In this document: piece after piece, positions 1-12,514 of the stretch
Position numbering within the stretch: position 1 is the first letter of the stretch
How the letters are laid out: every line of letters starts with the position of its first letter
NCBI GenBank assembly: GCA_963556255.1
Contig: OY744605.1
Span: 2,365,850-2,429,849, forward strand
Length of the DNA stretch: 64,000 nucleotides
DNA from: Allolobophora icterica
Lineage: Eukaryota > Annelida > Clitellata > Crassiclitellata > Lumbricidae
Direction of reading: 5' to 3'
Position numbers and translations under genes: made by a program
Notes under the pieces: model-generated
Database searches by the model: none
Seen by the model: only the letters and a program-made list of their open reading frames with translations
Told to the model about the DNA's origin: nothing

Positions 1-3000
1 ATGCTAAAGGAACGATTTGTTGACGTGCGTGTTTTAGAGTCGATTCACGATTTGGTCATCTGTCGACTGAGCCGACAGTCTGGCTATGCGACCGGAGGAG
101 ACGAGGTCTTCCTTCTATGCGAGAAAATCAACAAAGGTCAGCAAATTATCACTCTCAGTCAAATGCTGATGAAGTTTTCTTAATTCTTTTTTTTATTCAG
201 TTGCTAATAATTATGATAATTATAATATTAACTTGATGTGTTTTAGCCAACCCAAACATTTTAAGTCCTGTGCCTTGGACAAAAGAAAATAATATTAATT
301 GTAATAGTAATGGTAGTAATTATGATAATGATATAATTAATAAAAATGATAATGAACAAAGACTACCCAATCCAAATATAAAAATGTCTGTAACATACAT
401 TTTTATCCTGTTTTTGGATCTAATCCTTTGGCTTAAAATGATTATAATAGTAATAAATATTATTATTATTATTATACTAACAATAATATTATTACTGAAT
501 TATTTTGATTATTTTTAGCTTCTGCAGCACCACTGTTTTTTTTAATATTATTTTGAGTTTATTTTCCTGTTTATGCAAGTTAAATTCTATCCCTAACGAG
601 AGAAAATACCTGTTCAGCAACTGTTAATGAATTAAATATCATTATTAAATTTATTTGCATTTTTTGCGGAGCAGACGATATTCAAGTCCGATTCTACCAG
701 GAAACGGAGGACGGTGTTTCATGGGAGGCATTCGGCGATTTCGCCTCGCACGACGTTCATCGTCAGGTGAGAAGCATTTCTTGGTGCGGTTAGCAAGTGC
801 ATTGAAGTTAAGCAATGCTGAGCATAGTTAGTAGCAACGTACATAGTAGCAACATAGAGAAGAGCAGTTCCTTAAGCTATAGCCATGGGGCAACCATGGG
901 TATGAGGTGTTAGCAACTTCATTTTCTTAGCCTCGGCATATGAGGGCGGATGCTCAGTCCTCTCCCTTGCCTTCACATCTTCCTGCCAACTGCTTTGGAT
1001 TAAATGGCTGAAATTGATTGATTGATTAATTGGTTATGATTGATTGGTTGATGTTGATTAATTAAGTGTTTGGCATTGATTGATTGATTGTTTTTTTAGT
1101 GATTGGTTGAGATTGATTGATTGCTTCATATTGATTGGTTGGGGTTGGTTGACGTTGTAGTTTGCCATTGTGTTTCGGACGCCTGCGTATCACGACACCT
1201 CAATCCAGTCGCCCGTGACCGTCTACATCCAGCTCCGGCGTCCATCGGATGACGAAGTCGGCGATCCGAAACCCTTCCAGTACATACCACAGGATCCAGG
1301 TATAGAGTTTCGTCTTCTCCCCTTCGTACTTGCCAAGCTATTGATTCTCTGGCATTGTTGATTTCTCTTTGGTTGGTCAGCTGCCCATGAATTTCCGACC
1401 ATCCCTCATATGCATACTGCTACAGCTCAGTCCAGAAGCTTTGCCTATGTTGGGCCCAGGCTTTGCAAGTATATTGTCGACTTGTGCCACATTCTTTAAG
1501 CATATTTCTGTGGCTAACAACAACACAAAAAAGCCCATAGCGATTTGACGTAAGCCATTCCGAAGACAAATGTGACTTAAGCTGGAACATGAAACCTTGT
1601 GTACGTGCAGTTTTTAAGTATTCTTTTGCGCCACGCTGCTAACTTCACAACTCTTCTAGATCGGATACCAATTTCTTTTACGGAAAAATCTGTAATAATA
1701 ATGATGATAATAGTAACCAGAACTTGACAAGTTATATACCGTTCCAGACTTTTCATTCTATACAGCACCCTTGTAGCGGCATGGTCGCGTTACGGCGCTC
1801 TAGAAATTGTCCGTGTTATTATTATTATTATTATTGTCTCTGGAAGAAAATAATGATAATAATAATAAAGCTGACTTATGCGTCATTTTTTGCCGAATTG
1901 TTTCCAGATCCGTATGGCATTGAAACGAAAAGGAAACGTAAGGAAGTGAACATGAGTAGTCTGTACAACGACAAGATTCCTATGACGGTCATGCAAGAAG
2001 TCAAAGGTTAGACAAAGCACCTGCCACCTGGTGTCCAGTTTATTTTTTTAATTGGAAGATAGACTAGCATAACATTTGTTACTTGGACCAACAACACAAG
2101 AAAGTTGAATAATGTGACCTATATACTTCTATGTTTTCTTTTAATTGAATATAAAATATATTAAATATAGAATGTCTGTGGAGCTACATAAATGGAGTAA
2201 TTGGGCTAGTTGTTATAACAGATAGAAGACTGAGATATGTCATTTATTTGTTAGAAGAAGACTGAGAAATGTTATTTATTTGTTAGAAGAAGACTGAGAA
2301 ATGTTATTTATTCGTTAGTTAAAAATGTGTTAAAGAAATATGCATAACAGTTCCATTATGAGAGAGTTCACATACATTTTCTGTCCTTTAATTGTAATTA
2401 GCAACTTACATAGCACCGTTGTCTAATACATAAAGCAACAACCGACAGTGCACCAACATCCAGCCACAATCAGGCCAGTGCGGTTGAAGCAGAGAGGCAG
2501 TCAATAGTGGGTTAGACAACTGAAAAACTGAGGTACTGTTTAGAAGTGTAAGTCTGTTCTCTTCGTGGTTGCTTTATCATCTGTGGTTTTTTCCTGTTGT
2601 CAGATGAGTCGGAGGTTGTCAGCGGCGGAGACAGCGGTCCCGTCAGACACGACATCAAGTCTCGCCTGAAGAAGAAAGCCGAACGTGGGCTGCAGAGGAA
2701 AGACAGTAAATGAATTGCCCTTCCTCTTTCCCTCTTTTTCTCCCGGTTGGAAGACAATAGGCTGCTACGGTAGTTGAAGATGACGATGATTGGACTACAA
2801 TGATGATGGTGGTGGTGATAGTGTTGTGATGATTTTCTAACTGGTCCTAAATTAGACAGAGCCTGAACATCATCATTTTATGTTTTAATAACGAACGACG
2901 CATTTACCTCGGTGTTCACACAGCATCCATGGCTGGTAACTTCTGCTAAGTGAGGTACTTTGAAAGGTACTGTTGTAATGTGTAGATAGTATGTGTCTCA

Positions 3001-4336
3001 ATTTTGGCTTGGACATCAACTTGGCTTAGTTTACCATGGACCGATACCTTGAGCATGATTACATTGGTGGATATAGAAGTCTTTGGATCATTAATTACAG
3101 TGCAGATTCATAACCAAATATCAGTTCCTCTAACTAGAGTGCATTGCACGCAGGCTTGACATATAAAGCAGACGGTCTCTTGCATTAAATGGTGCTATAT
3201 AAATGATGATGATGATGGTGATGACAATGATGATGGCAACATTCTATCATTCTGTAGCGTTGAGTTTTGAAACATAACTAGACATGCACTTCGACCGTTA
3301 CTGCAACTGCAACCAGAAATTTATATAGTGCCACTTCAAGAGAATGCCAATCGGCGTGCTAACTTCCTGTTAAACACACAGCTATTCACCACGTGAACAT
3401 AGCCTAAGTGGGTCCTTGGATGCTCCCAAGAAACGATTTATCAGATTTTTTTCATAAATTCATGTAGTGAATCCTCAGATTTAATTAGCATGGAAAAGAA
3501 AACGAAGAGCAGTCCCATAGTCTCGAGATGCGGTCATTGGTATGAAGTGTTGGCGACTTCGTTTTCTTAGCCTCGGCATATGAGGGCAGTTGACCGATCC
3601 TGTCCCTCGCCGTCTTATCTTCCCACCAACAGTGCACGGTCAGTTTACTGATTACTGAGTCGGCTGTGGGGTGGGGGCGAATGAGGAGCAGACAGATTTA
3701 AACCTCTTCTCGGCTGACGCCAGTATGCTGTCGTGCATCCTTAGTATAGACTGATCAAATGGGGTCAAATTGAGTGATTTGGATGTTTCATGACTTTCAG
3801 AAATGTCGGCTAACTCTGGTGCCAGCGCCGCCTCACCAGCCATCGTGTCGAAGTCGGGGAACCAGTCTGTCCCGATCTACACGATTATGGACACCGGAGC
3901 AGGCGGGGTTTCCACCCTCACCTGCGTTCCGGATTCTCTGATGTCCAATTTCGTCGGACTTCAGTCCGGAGTGACCGTCTCGTCGGCCGACTTCGCTCAG
4001 TTTGCCCTGAACCTGCTTTCGAACGCAGCGACCTCTGGCGATCGGCCGTTCCTGATTGGTCAGGATGTTACCATGGCGGCCGACAGCAGCATGGCAGACG
4101 CATCGTCGGGGCAGAGCGGCGAGCTGAGTCAGCAGATCTTCATGCAGTACCTGTCCGAGGGTCCTACGCACGTCTCGTCCGACTCGTTCACCATTCCGAG
4201 TCTGTCGGAGCTGAGCGCGACCGGGAACATGGAGCAGGTCTCGAATGACCTCAATGTCGGGGCACAGGAGCTTGTGCTCGAGGAGGGAGAGCGGGGCGGC
4301 ACCGAGGGAAAGCGTCACCCGCTGCACATCGAGTAA
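1..4336 (+). CDS. Rel/NF-kB transcription factor (Rel/Dorsal type), 3' part
   Basis: Sequence-specific transcription factor of the Rel class, which dimerises and enters the nucleus on pathway activation. Exons I assign: 1-136, 675-766, 1161-1299, 1908-2006, 2604-2705, 3801-4336 (TAA). All junctions are GT-AG and in phase, giving about 367 codons. Residues ~17-125 form the dimerisation (IPT) half of the Rel homology domain: '[12 protein letters not shown]', 'DIQVRFYQE', 'WEAFGDF..HDVHRQ', 'IVFRTPAY' and '[12 protein letters not shown]' are hallmark strings. A KRKRK nuclear localisation signal follows at ~130-134, exactly where Rel proteins carry it. The C-terminal 200 residues are Ser/Gly/Leu-rich with a hydrophobic-acidic stretch (about 3975-4030), as in Rel transactivation domains. 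No ankyrin repeats follow, so it is Rel/Dorsal rather than p105/Relish type. The DNA-binding half of the RHD lies upstream of the window, so the ATG at position 1 is probably internal. Confidence 0.9.
876..1000 (-). repeat. SINE family S1, partial copy
   Basis: Shares the string 'cttagcctcggcatatgag' and flanking 'gtgttagcaacttcatttt' with copies at 3525-3640, 20345-20625 (same strand) and 48210-48510 (opposite strand), where a tRNA-like head is visible. It sits in the second Rel intron used here. Confidence 0.7.
2395..2500 (-). repeat. LINE family B, 3' end remnant
   Basis: The string 'aattgtaattagcaacttac..agcaccgttgtctaatac...agtgcaccaacatccagccac' matches the conserved 3' end of LINE B copies at 25555-25760 and 30840-31220. 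It is a short 5'-truncated insertion in the Rel intron before exon 2604-2705. Confidence 0.6.
3525..3645 (-). repeat. SINE family S1, partial copy
   Basis: Same body sequence as 876-1000 ('gaagtgttggcgacttcg', 'cttagcctcggcatatgag', 'cagtgcacggtcag'). It lies in the last Rel intron. Confidence 0.7.
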
Positions 4337-4759
4337 ACCTTCCCCGCTGACCCACACTGTGCCCGATGCGGAGCGGGATGTCTGTTCGGGATTTTAGACT
4401 TTGATTGTCCGGGTGTGGTTAGTAATCGATTGGATTGTGTTGGGCTGAGATGCGGTGTGCTGATATCTCCCATACTTCATCTTGTTTCTTGATTTGCATA
4501 TTCAAAAGGCAGCTGCTGAATATTCATCAGGCTGATCTGGTCCGGTCAGTTTTAGGATGCACCTTACGCGGTTCGAGGTTTGGTCTTGACACTAGGTGGC
4601 ATGCTGACGATTGTGAAGCTGGATACAACGTGGAAAAGTTTATGATCCGTGCTCTTCTGCCTTTTGTGCGGTTAGTGGTTCAGAGAGCTGCTGGGAAGGA
4701 ATATTTCCAGACATCTCGTCGGCTCGTCTGCATTGATTGGTGGGAGTGCGGTCCTTTGA

Positions 4760-4870
4760 ATTGAAGCCGAGATTTACTGAGATGCGACAACGAAGAGGAC
4801 TTGCTGCTCTCCACGAACACGTATGCCGAGGCCGAGAAAACGAAGCTCCAGCACGGTTTCCCGTTGAAAA
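4760..4870 (+). repeat. SINE family S1, degraded copy in Rel 3' UTR
   Basis: 'gtatgccgaggccgagaaaa' with 'cgaagctccagcac' is a diverged version of the S1 body. It is in the opposite orientation to the intronic copies. Confidence 0.5.
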
Positions 4871-5036
4871 GTCTGGCAAGAGATGTAAATCAATTATTCG
4901 TGTACAGCATTCGGAGCCAGAGCGTTGATTGAATGATTGATTGATTGATTGAATGATTGATTGAATGATTGCCAGTGTTCCTTTGATTCTAATCACGTGA
5001 TCGCTGTTTACGGTCAGACAACAATGACTTATTAGA

Positions 5037-5042
5037 AATAAA
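5037..5042 (+). terminator. Candidate polyadenylation signal of the Rel gene
   Basis: AATAAA lies 700 bp downstream of the Rel stop codon and is the first clear hexamer on this strand. The 3' UTR would then include a SINE-like segment (4760-4870) and a TGATTGAT-type microsatellite (4925-4975). Confidence 0.45.
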
Positions 5043-5609
5043 GTAATAATATAATCATAATTCATATAAGAGTTTTCTGAAGTTATTGTTCCTGTCGTCA
5101 ACGATATCTGCACCAACATTGAACCGAAATCTCAGACTCGTTCCTTTCTACCAGTAATTGACTCATCACCAGCGCCAACTGCAATGAATTGTGGGTAGGT
5201 TGGGTGCGTCTATGCAGAGATCGTTGGCGCTCCATGTCAACAACATATGAATTATGAATTCAGTGTGAGACCGATATTAAACGGAAATCGCGAGCCTGGT
5301 CTTTTTGACCGGATGACCAAGGTTTTTGGAGATTCGGTGGTGCAGAGGTTGATACGATTCATGTAGATTATTTAGAAACAGTTACTACTGATTTTTTGTC
5401 TTAATTAAAACTCTGTAAAGAACCTATGCGCTAAATTCTTGTGTCTTTAGAAGATGCCTCGTCTATACAAAGATCGTCTCTTGCGTCTTGTTATTGAACA
5501 GATTTCTGATGTTACGTGTTATGAATTGACGTTCCAGCTCCAAGATTACTGATTCGCATGTCTCCTGATGAAATATGAAAACATTTGACCTTGTGCATAA
5601 AGGGAACAA

Positions 5610-6150
5610 CTTCGAAGTAGAGAGTCATACGGTAACGGTTACCGCGGTGACCGTGGGAATCCCGCAGGAATGGGGTAGAGTTTTTAAAAAATTGCAGCAA
5701 GAGCACGGTAATGGGGAAATATTGTACCGTATTACCGTGGGGATGGGTACGGAAACTGCTGTAATACAGCGGTAGTGGTTACAGAGTTCATAAATTTCAT
5801 TTATTCGTTTATTTTCAGCCAAGTACCAACACTATAATGATCTTCTATTCATTCATTGATTACGCATATAGCAAGCTGAGGTGCAGCAATTTTAGTGTTT
5901 GTCAGTTTAATAAATTTTAATAATATGCTATCAATTATAATGTTACAAGTTTATATTTCTTTTAAGATGCGGGGACATTGCAGGGATGAAAATCTATTAT
6001 GCTGGGATGGTGAGTGGATGGGGATTAAGGTTGCAGGAACAGTGAAGGGATGGGGACATGGTTCTGCGGGGATAAGAGGGGATGGGGTTAAAAAATGTGG
6101 GTTGGGAATGGGGACACATTTCTGTCCCCGTGACACTCTCTACTTCGAAG
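5610..6150. mobile_element. MITE-like element with TACTTCGAAG inverted ends
   Basis: Left end 'cttcgaagtagagagtca' and right end 'tgacactctctacttcgaag' are inverted repeats, with one 2-base gap. The interior is GC-rich and made of 'ggtaacggttaccgcggtgacc'-like and 'gatggggac' phrases. No transposase frame is present and no clear target duplication is seen. Confidence 0.55.
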
Positions 6151-6587
6151 GCATTTGACCCTCTAAAATTAATCCCTAATTCAGTGTACCCTATGATGTA
6201 TCATATTGCACTTGTAAATTTATGCAGCCCTGTGTACAGGATTACTACTCGTTGGTGGCCAGTGTTATATGTTTAAAACTCAGTTGAATTCTGTTAAATG
6301 TGAGACTTAGCCGATGCATTCATCAGGTATTTTAAGGTGAGTGGTAGGTAATTAGTAGGTATGGTTAGGTAATTACGCTTTTGTGACTTACCTATTTGCA
6401 GTAACAGTTCCAGTTAATTACAAAGGTAGTATCTAATCTAATCATACGATGGCGCTATGGAAGTTCCTGATTATGTACACGTATGTAGAGTGGAGAGTCG
6501 TTATAACACACATTGTTATGACACGAAATTCTGGTATAACGCGTTCGGGGACCTGGTTCGCAAAATTAGTACTTCGAGTAGTTGGAT

Positions 6588-6825
6588 ACTTCTAGTAGTC
6601 GCAATGCCCGAGTGCTGCGGGTGCTGAACATATGCAGTACTTGTAATACTTGTGAGTACTTAAAATGGTTATGAGTACTTGGCGAATGTGAATTCTTCTA
6701 GTAGTTGCAATACCAGAGTACTGTGGGTACTCAACATATGCAAGTACTTGTGATACTTGTGAGTACTTGAAATGGTCATTAGTACTTGGAGTATGTTAAT
6801 ACTTCTAGTAGTTGCAGGGAGGTGG
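6588..6825. repeat. Tandem repeat, 106-107 bp unit, ~2.3 copies
   Basis: The phrase 'ttctagtagt(c/t)gcaat' recurs at about 6590, 6696 and 6803, with the intervening 'gtacttgtgagtactt' blocks also conserved. The unit is itself rich in GTACTT. Confidence 0.8.
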
Positions 6826-6999
6826 TTGGTGGCCAGTGGACAGGTAACAGCACTGATCCTGATGTTTGTTTATTTTACTAGTTCATGCACTAGTAGGTGT
6901 GAAGTCAATTTCTGAATAATAATTTCTGTTGTTTTTCTATTCTTCAAATACCAATTGGTTACGTAAAGGATATACTTACGTACTTGCTTACATGTACTT

Positions 7000-8850
7000 A
7001 TTCTAATGATGAATTTTGTTAAAAATGTACATGGTTATTGATATATTCAGTTGACTTTAAAATTAACTGAACAATACGTTCCATTTGCCTTCTGGACCTG
7101 CAGAAAGATCAGATGATGAGTGAGGGCTGGCCATTGCCAAGCGCCTGTAGGGGTCGTCCATAAAGGACGTCCAAAAAAATAGGACCTAGGATTGGTAGGA
7201 TCATATGGGCTTAAGGTTTAAGGCTACAAGCTAATTTTTCTGGCATTCGCAGATGCAAACGCTATTTTGTCAAAATCGATTTGATCGAAAACATCAAAAA
7301 TTCGCTATACCCCGTGGTCGATCGACTCGTTTTTTCATCTCTGCATGTTGTCTCTGTGGTTAATAAATTATTCTATCTACGCTTGAAATAAGACAGTTTA
7401 TAGGATATATGAGAAAGCAACATTTCTACGATATTAAACTAATTCATAAATGTCAAATGCAATTAAATGCAACTTACCCACTTACATACTTACTTATTAT
7501 AACTGAACACTAATAGATACTTTATATGCCAAGGATTGTATAAAACGTCCTTGCAGATAGGCTTGACATCTTCCTCACAGCTACATTCTTTGGGCGCATG
7601 GTGCACGTAGCGTCCAAGTAACATATCTGTGTGGACTTCTAGCGCTTTCGGTGGCTACAAGCGAATATCTGTTGTTCATATTAAGCGCTTAAAAATTATC
7701 ACTGAAGAGGATCCGCCTCGTTCGCTGACTCCCGTTATCCCCTGTAAAACCCCACTATAGTACGATGAATAACCGGTTGACCCGGGCGTTTTGGACGCTC
7801 TTTAAATGGCATCCGGGAGAATTTGCTGAACCATCATCTCCTCAAAGCGCATACTAAGTAGAACGTGTGAAATTGTCATTTCGAATCAAATTAAACAGAT
7901 TAGACTTCAGTGAACAGAAACAGGTCGAGTATCAATGATACAACGACTGAAGTAGTCCCTGTCTAGCTCTTACATATATTAGTTTGACACTGTTTCTAAA
8001 GCCGGTTTCATGTATCCTATTGGATGGAATAATTTAGGTAAAAGCTAAGTGATAAACGCCAATGACGTCATCTACCTCTTACATTATTTTATTAAATAAC
8101 TAGCTGTAACCCTTGAAAAATCACGGTATATAAAAAACAATTATTATTGCAGTGATAACAATAACGTCATATTATAGGCCTATAGCCGTCGTCAAGACAA
8201 CCGTCGCCAAGGCGGCAGTATAGTGACGTCACAATAGTGTTTGTTACGGGACGGACAGACAGACGTACAACGGTTATTATGTAAGTTAATGTGCGTTGGT
8301 ACGCAGTCCTACGGAGTGGGGCCTACTAGGGTCTGATTGATCTAGGGCCATCTGTGCTGCGGGGTGAGGTACATTGATACACGTCCAGAAAGGGACTCTA
8401 GTTTAGATGTGGACGTTCGCATTGGACATAACCCCCTCCCCTAATCCGTATTTGAGTGGTCCCTACCTTCCCTCTTTGCGGGCGTTCTCAATTAACGTCT
8501 GATCCTACCAACATTTCAATGGGCAGTAGAAGGAACCCGTATGGATTCTATACGGGTCCCATATAGGAATATGGGTCCAATAAAGGTTCATGTGAGCATA
8601 GTGGCAGTGCTGCAATTCGGACGCTACGTCTTTTCCCATCTGCGAGGGACCATTGGGTGGTGACTGGTGAGGGAACCGCGTGCTGCGGTCATCGGCTGTC
8701 GTGACCTGACAATAGTTATCTGAGCATCGTTATGCCTATAATTGGTGAACTTTTGTAGGCTACTTGACCTTTGACTTCGCGTTCAGGTCGCCTCTGATTT
8801 GTTTCCTGGAGTGGCACTATACGGATTTTCTTATGACTATATTTTATATG
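7000..8850. other. Intergenic stretch, no gene recognised
   Basis: No convincing coding exon, repeat family or TIR pair is seen, apart from a CRE-like GTGACGTCAC at about 8223 and an ATATGGG-rich segment at 8535-8600 (repeat R2). A short acidic frame at 8856-9068 (70 codons, 'EAFLEEEELEHRR') follows; I do not recognise it and would not call it a gene. Confidence 0.5.
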
Positions 8851-9108
8851 TGTAGATGTTTGAAATAAATAGTGAGTTTGAAGCGTTTCTTGAAGAGGAA
8901 GAGTTGGAGCATCGGAGAAACAATGATAGTCGGTTCCATTCTTTGATGGCAGCAACATGGAATGCGCGAGAGCCCATGACAGATCTGCGGGTGGCTCAAC
9001 GAAGAGACATAATACCCGAAGATCTCAGACGGTGGGGACGGATATGTAACTGGGTATTAGGAGTTTAAGGTTGGTAGGAGTGTTTTACATATATATATAT
9101 ATATATAT

Positions 9109-10189
9109 CAGGGGCGGATCCAGAAGGTCTATCAGGGGGGCCAAAAATAATACATACATACCTACATACATACATACATGCATACATACAAACAGGCATA
9201 CGTACATACGTGCATGCATACATACATATACACATACATATTCACATACATACATACATGCATATATAGGTATGTATGATTTTTCGTAGACCCGTAAAAG
9301 TAGAAAAATTGTATTCGCGCGTGAGCGCGAAAAAATTTTTTGACCTCTTTTTGACCAGATCAGTTAAAAAGTGTCCCCACATCAGTCAAACAAGATCGCC
9401 GCATCTGCATACATACATACACACTTACATATATAATTACATACATACATGCATACTGTCGCACAAATTCCGACCTTTGTCGTTTCTCCCGACCACCGAT
9501 TTCTACCAGGATGCCGACTGTTGGTCGGGAGTGGCGAATAAGCCTTGACTCTGCGCGCTAGTAAACGCCGTTCATATTATATGCATTATAATATGAACGT
9601 AATACATGGCAATTAAAATTTCTCTACAATACATACATACATAGGTATATATATGTTACAGGGAATGTGTATTTTCAGGGAATATGTATATTCCCTGAAA
9701 ATTTCAGGGAATGTGTATAGAGATCACTTGAAGATTTCAGGGAATATGTATATGATTTTCATCGCTAATCCAGCTTCTAGCCTTAGTTACATTTTCATCG
9801 CTAATCCAGCTTCTAGCCTTAGTTACATTTTCATCGCTAATCCAGCTTCTATAGTCTTAGTTACATTTTCATCATAGATCCCGCTTCTATACACATTCCC
9901 TGAAAATTCAGGGAATATACATATTCCCTGAAAATACACATTCCCTGTAACATATACATACATACATACATACATACATACATACATACATACATACATA
10001 CATAATTACATACTAATAAATCAAATTGTCCGGTTTTATTTTATCATTTTCTTTATAGTCATTTTATTTTCCTCATAAAAGATCACGTAGTGATCATTGT
10101 CTACTTCGTGTTGGGGGGGGGGCCACGTCCTGTGTGAATATCAAATGGGGGGGGGCCATGGCCGGATTGGCCCCCCCTTGGATCCGCCC

Positions 10190-10192
<3 letters not shown>
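9109..10192. mobile_element. hAT-like non-autonomous element with CAGGGGCGGATCCA ends
   Basis: The two ends are inverted copies of CAGGGGCGGATCCA, the hAT-type 'CAGNGGCG' terminus. Both flanks read ATATATAT, which would be an 8-bp duplication but lies in a TA microsatellite and so is not diagnostic. The interior holds ACAT microsatellites (9160-9260, 9400-9460, 9955-10010) and a nested inverted-repeat element (9653-9955). No transposase is present. Confidence 0.75.
9653..9955. mobile_element. Nested MITE with ~70-bp inverted ends and internal 36-bp repeats
   Basis: 9653-9720 and 9887-9955 are near-perfect inverted repeats beginning 'tatgttacagggaatgtg'. Each arm also contains its own palindrome ('ttttcagggaatatg' with 'tatattccctgaaaa'). 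Between the arms a 36-bp unit starting 'ttttcatcgctaatccag' is repeated about four times (9755-9890). Confidence 0.8.
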
Positions 10193-10235
<43 letters not shown>

Positions 10236-10248
10236 ATCTGTATATAAT

Positions 10249-10284
<36 letters not shown>

Positions 10285-10285
10285 C
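10193..10285. repeat. (TA)n microsatellite
   Basis: Two runs of TA dinucleotides separated by a short 'ttttatctgtatataattgtg' spacer. They adjoin the right end of the hAT-like element. Confidence 0.9.
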
Positions 10286-10695
10286 ATGTATGATAGTTAG
10301 GTATTTTGAACAACATAGGGGCCTACTGCATTCGTGGCCATAACATCTTAGGCGACAACAGCATAAGCCCTGACACAAACACTTCAACATTTGTATGCAT
10401 GAATTTGGCAAAGAAATTAATGCTAGGCTTAATATTAGGCCTAATATAATGTGGGGATTGTACGGCGAATGCTGCATCAGTACCAGATGCCGATCGACAC
10501 ATCCACGACAGGTGCATGTGGGCGTGTGTTTGAGTGATGGACGGATCTGAAATCGTAACACGATGTCATCGAATCATTGCAGGGTTTCCTGAATTTCTTT
10601 ACAGGGTTATACTCAAGCAAGCAAGGTGGTTTACTAGGTAGCATTTTGTTACACGCCGGAAGATTTAAAGTCAGTATCTTATGGATAGTGTCCTG

Positions 10696-11042
10696 CAGTG
10701 CCGGCCTTAGGATATTTCGGGCCCCGTGCAGAGTATACTCCACGGGCCCACATGACACAAGTCAAATTGTTTTTCATTGCTAATCATTTTATTTTAGTAG
10801 ATTATGAACATGTAGGGCCTACAACAAGTCAAATTTAACTAAGCCTATAGGGCCTACATGAGAACTCTGGGATATAGAGGAAGTTGACTTTTATTTTATT
10901 CAAAAAAGAGAAGATTTAATCGAAACCATAATATTATTATTAGGGTGTCTTGTTCATGTTAATTTTCTGTGACATTTTCGGGGCCCCCTAAGTTGCAGGC
11001 CCCGTGCGACCGCACGGTTCGCACGCCCCTAAGGCCGGCACT
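10696..11042. mobile_element. hAT MITE, 8-bp target duplication GTGTCCTG
   Basis: Ends are AGTGCCGGCCTTAGG and its inverse, with further inverted similarity in the subterminal 'ggccccgtgc' blocks. GTGTCCTG occurs at 10688-10695 and again at 11043-11050, the 8-bp duplication typical of hAT. There is no coding capacity. It is inserted in an old LINE B fragment that resumes at 11043. Confidence 0.9.
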
Positions 11043-11125
11043 GTGTCCTGATTATAGTTTAGTTTTCGTGCGCCAACGGTGGATGCATTGTGCAATAGAT
11101 ACCGGCGCGGTAGTAGTAATGGCGA
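11043..11125 (+). repeat. LINE family B, 3' end remnant
   Basis: 'gtgcaatagataccggcgcggtag' matches the LINE B terminus ('gcattagacaccggcgcaatag' at about 30004). It is separated from its upstream part by the hAT MITE at 10696-11042. Confidence 0.6.
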
Positions 11126-11195
11126 AAGATATGTAGATATTTGGTATTGATTCGTGATTATAATACAACTCCGTTTGGTTTTCTTCTCAGACATT

Positions 11196-12420
11196 CATTA
11201 TTATTATTATTAATGAGCTTTTATATAGCGCCCCTTCAAGGTTATCTACTCAGGAGCGCTCCTAGTCCAACCACGGCTAAAGAGAGTAGTTTTTAAGTTT
11301 GCAAGAAACAAGGTAGAGTGAGTCATAGGGACCAGGCGAAGTGCAACAGGAAGGCCATTCCAGGTTGCAGGTCCAGCGACCGAAAAAGAACGTCGCTGCA
11401 TAATGGCTGTCCGCGTGCGGGGGACCAATAGCTCGGCCTGGTCAGCCGAGCGAAGAGCAGATCTCCGCAAGACCCCCGAGGTAGAGCGACACAACTCCCG
11501 CAGGTATGGGGGAGCAAGTCCCTCTAGACAACGCCTAACCAGTGCAGAGACCCTATAGGCGATCCGCAGCGGGAAAGGGAGCCAGTGCAGAACATCCCGC
11601 ATATAAAGAGAAACCTGGCCAAATCTGGGGATGCGACCAATAAGACGTGCGGCTGCACGCAAAACCCGGTCCAAACACCCAAGGCGGGCAGCTGGGAGGC
11701 CAGCGTAAAGGGCGCTACAGTAGTCAAGACGGGAAACCACAAACGCATGGACAAGGGTAGAAGCAGCTGCCTGCGTCAGAGTGCGGGAGACTACCCTTAA
11801 CTGACGAAGTTGATAATAAGAGTCCCGACAAAGCAAATTAATATGTCGCATGAATGTGAGCTCTTGATCCAGAATTACACCAAGATCCCGTACTGAGGAG
11901 GCAAAGGAAACCCAGGGAAATTCAAGTGCCAGACCCTCAATGTTAATTTTTGCAAGCTGTTGGCGCGTACCAAACCAGATATATTGGGTCTTTGCCGGGT
12001 TTAACCGTAGACGGTTTGAGGACATCCAGGCCTCCAAATTCCCCACGACTCGGGCGATCTCTCGAACTGCAGCAGCAGCAGCAGCCAATGGTGAGCAGTG
12101 GACATACGCTTGGAGGTCATCCGCATAGGACTGACTTAAGACTGCACTGGCCGCCAAGACTGCACTGGCCGCCAAGAGGGGACCAAGGTCAGCAGTATAG
12201 AGTATGTACAATAGGGGACCCAAAACAGAGCCCTGGGGCAGGCCAAATGGAGCAGGAACCCAGGGTGACCTAGCAGACCCACAAGCCACAATGCAAGAGC
12301 GGTCCTGAAGGTATGAGGTAAGCTAGTCAAGAAAATTTCCAGAGAGACCATAGGAGGTAGTGAGGCGTGTCAAAAGAATAGTATGATCAACTGTATCGAA
12401 TGCAGCGCTTACATCATGTT
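11196..12420 (-). mobile_element. LINE family A (CR1/L2-like), 5'-truncated, RT C-terminal half
   Basis: The frame 11246-12289 encodes the reverse transcriptase from 'GLPQGSVLGPLLY' through the catalytic 'SYADDLQ' to the typical thumb/C-terminal strings 'LNPAKTQYIWFGT', 'RDLGVILD', 'RLDYCSALYAGLP', 'VLHWLP' and 'WNGLP'. Upstream, 'SAAFDTVDHTILL' and a TAG inside the RT extend it to about 12420. The 3' end is 'gaaggggcgctatata' plus a (TAA)n tail at 11196-11210. It is a dead copy. Other family copies lie at 46390-47185 and 56012-56960. Confidence 0.9.
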
Positions 12421-12514
12421 CATAGGGCCCAGAAAGGACCCGCAGTGTGGTGGCAATATGCACCCAACATGTGTGATTGGGTCCACCACGTGGAATTATT
12501 ACTTTCCTTCAGAT

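Noticed and set aside
3833..4357. 174-codon frame antisense to the last Rel exon
   Set aside because: A shadow of the GC-rich Rel exon. The sense frame continues the spliced Rel reading frame in phase.
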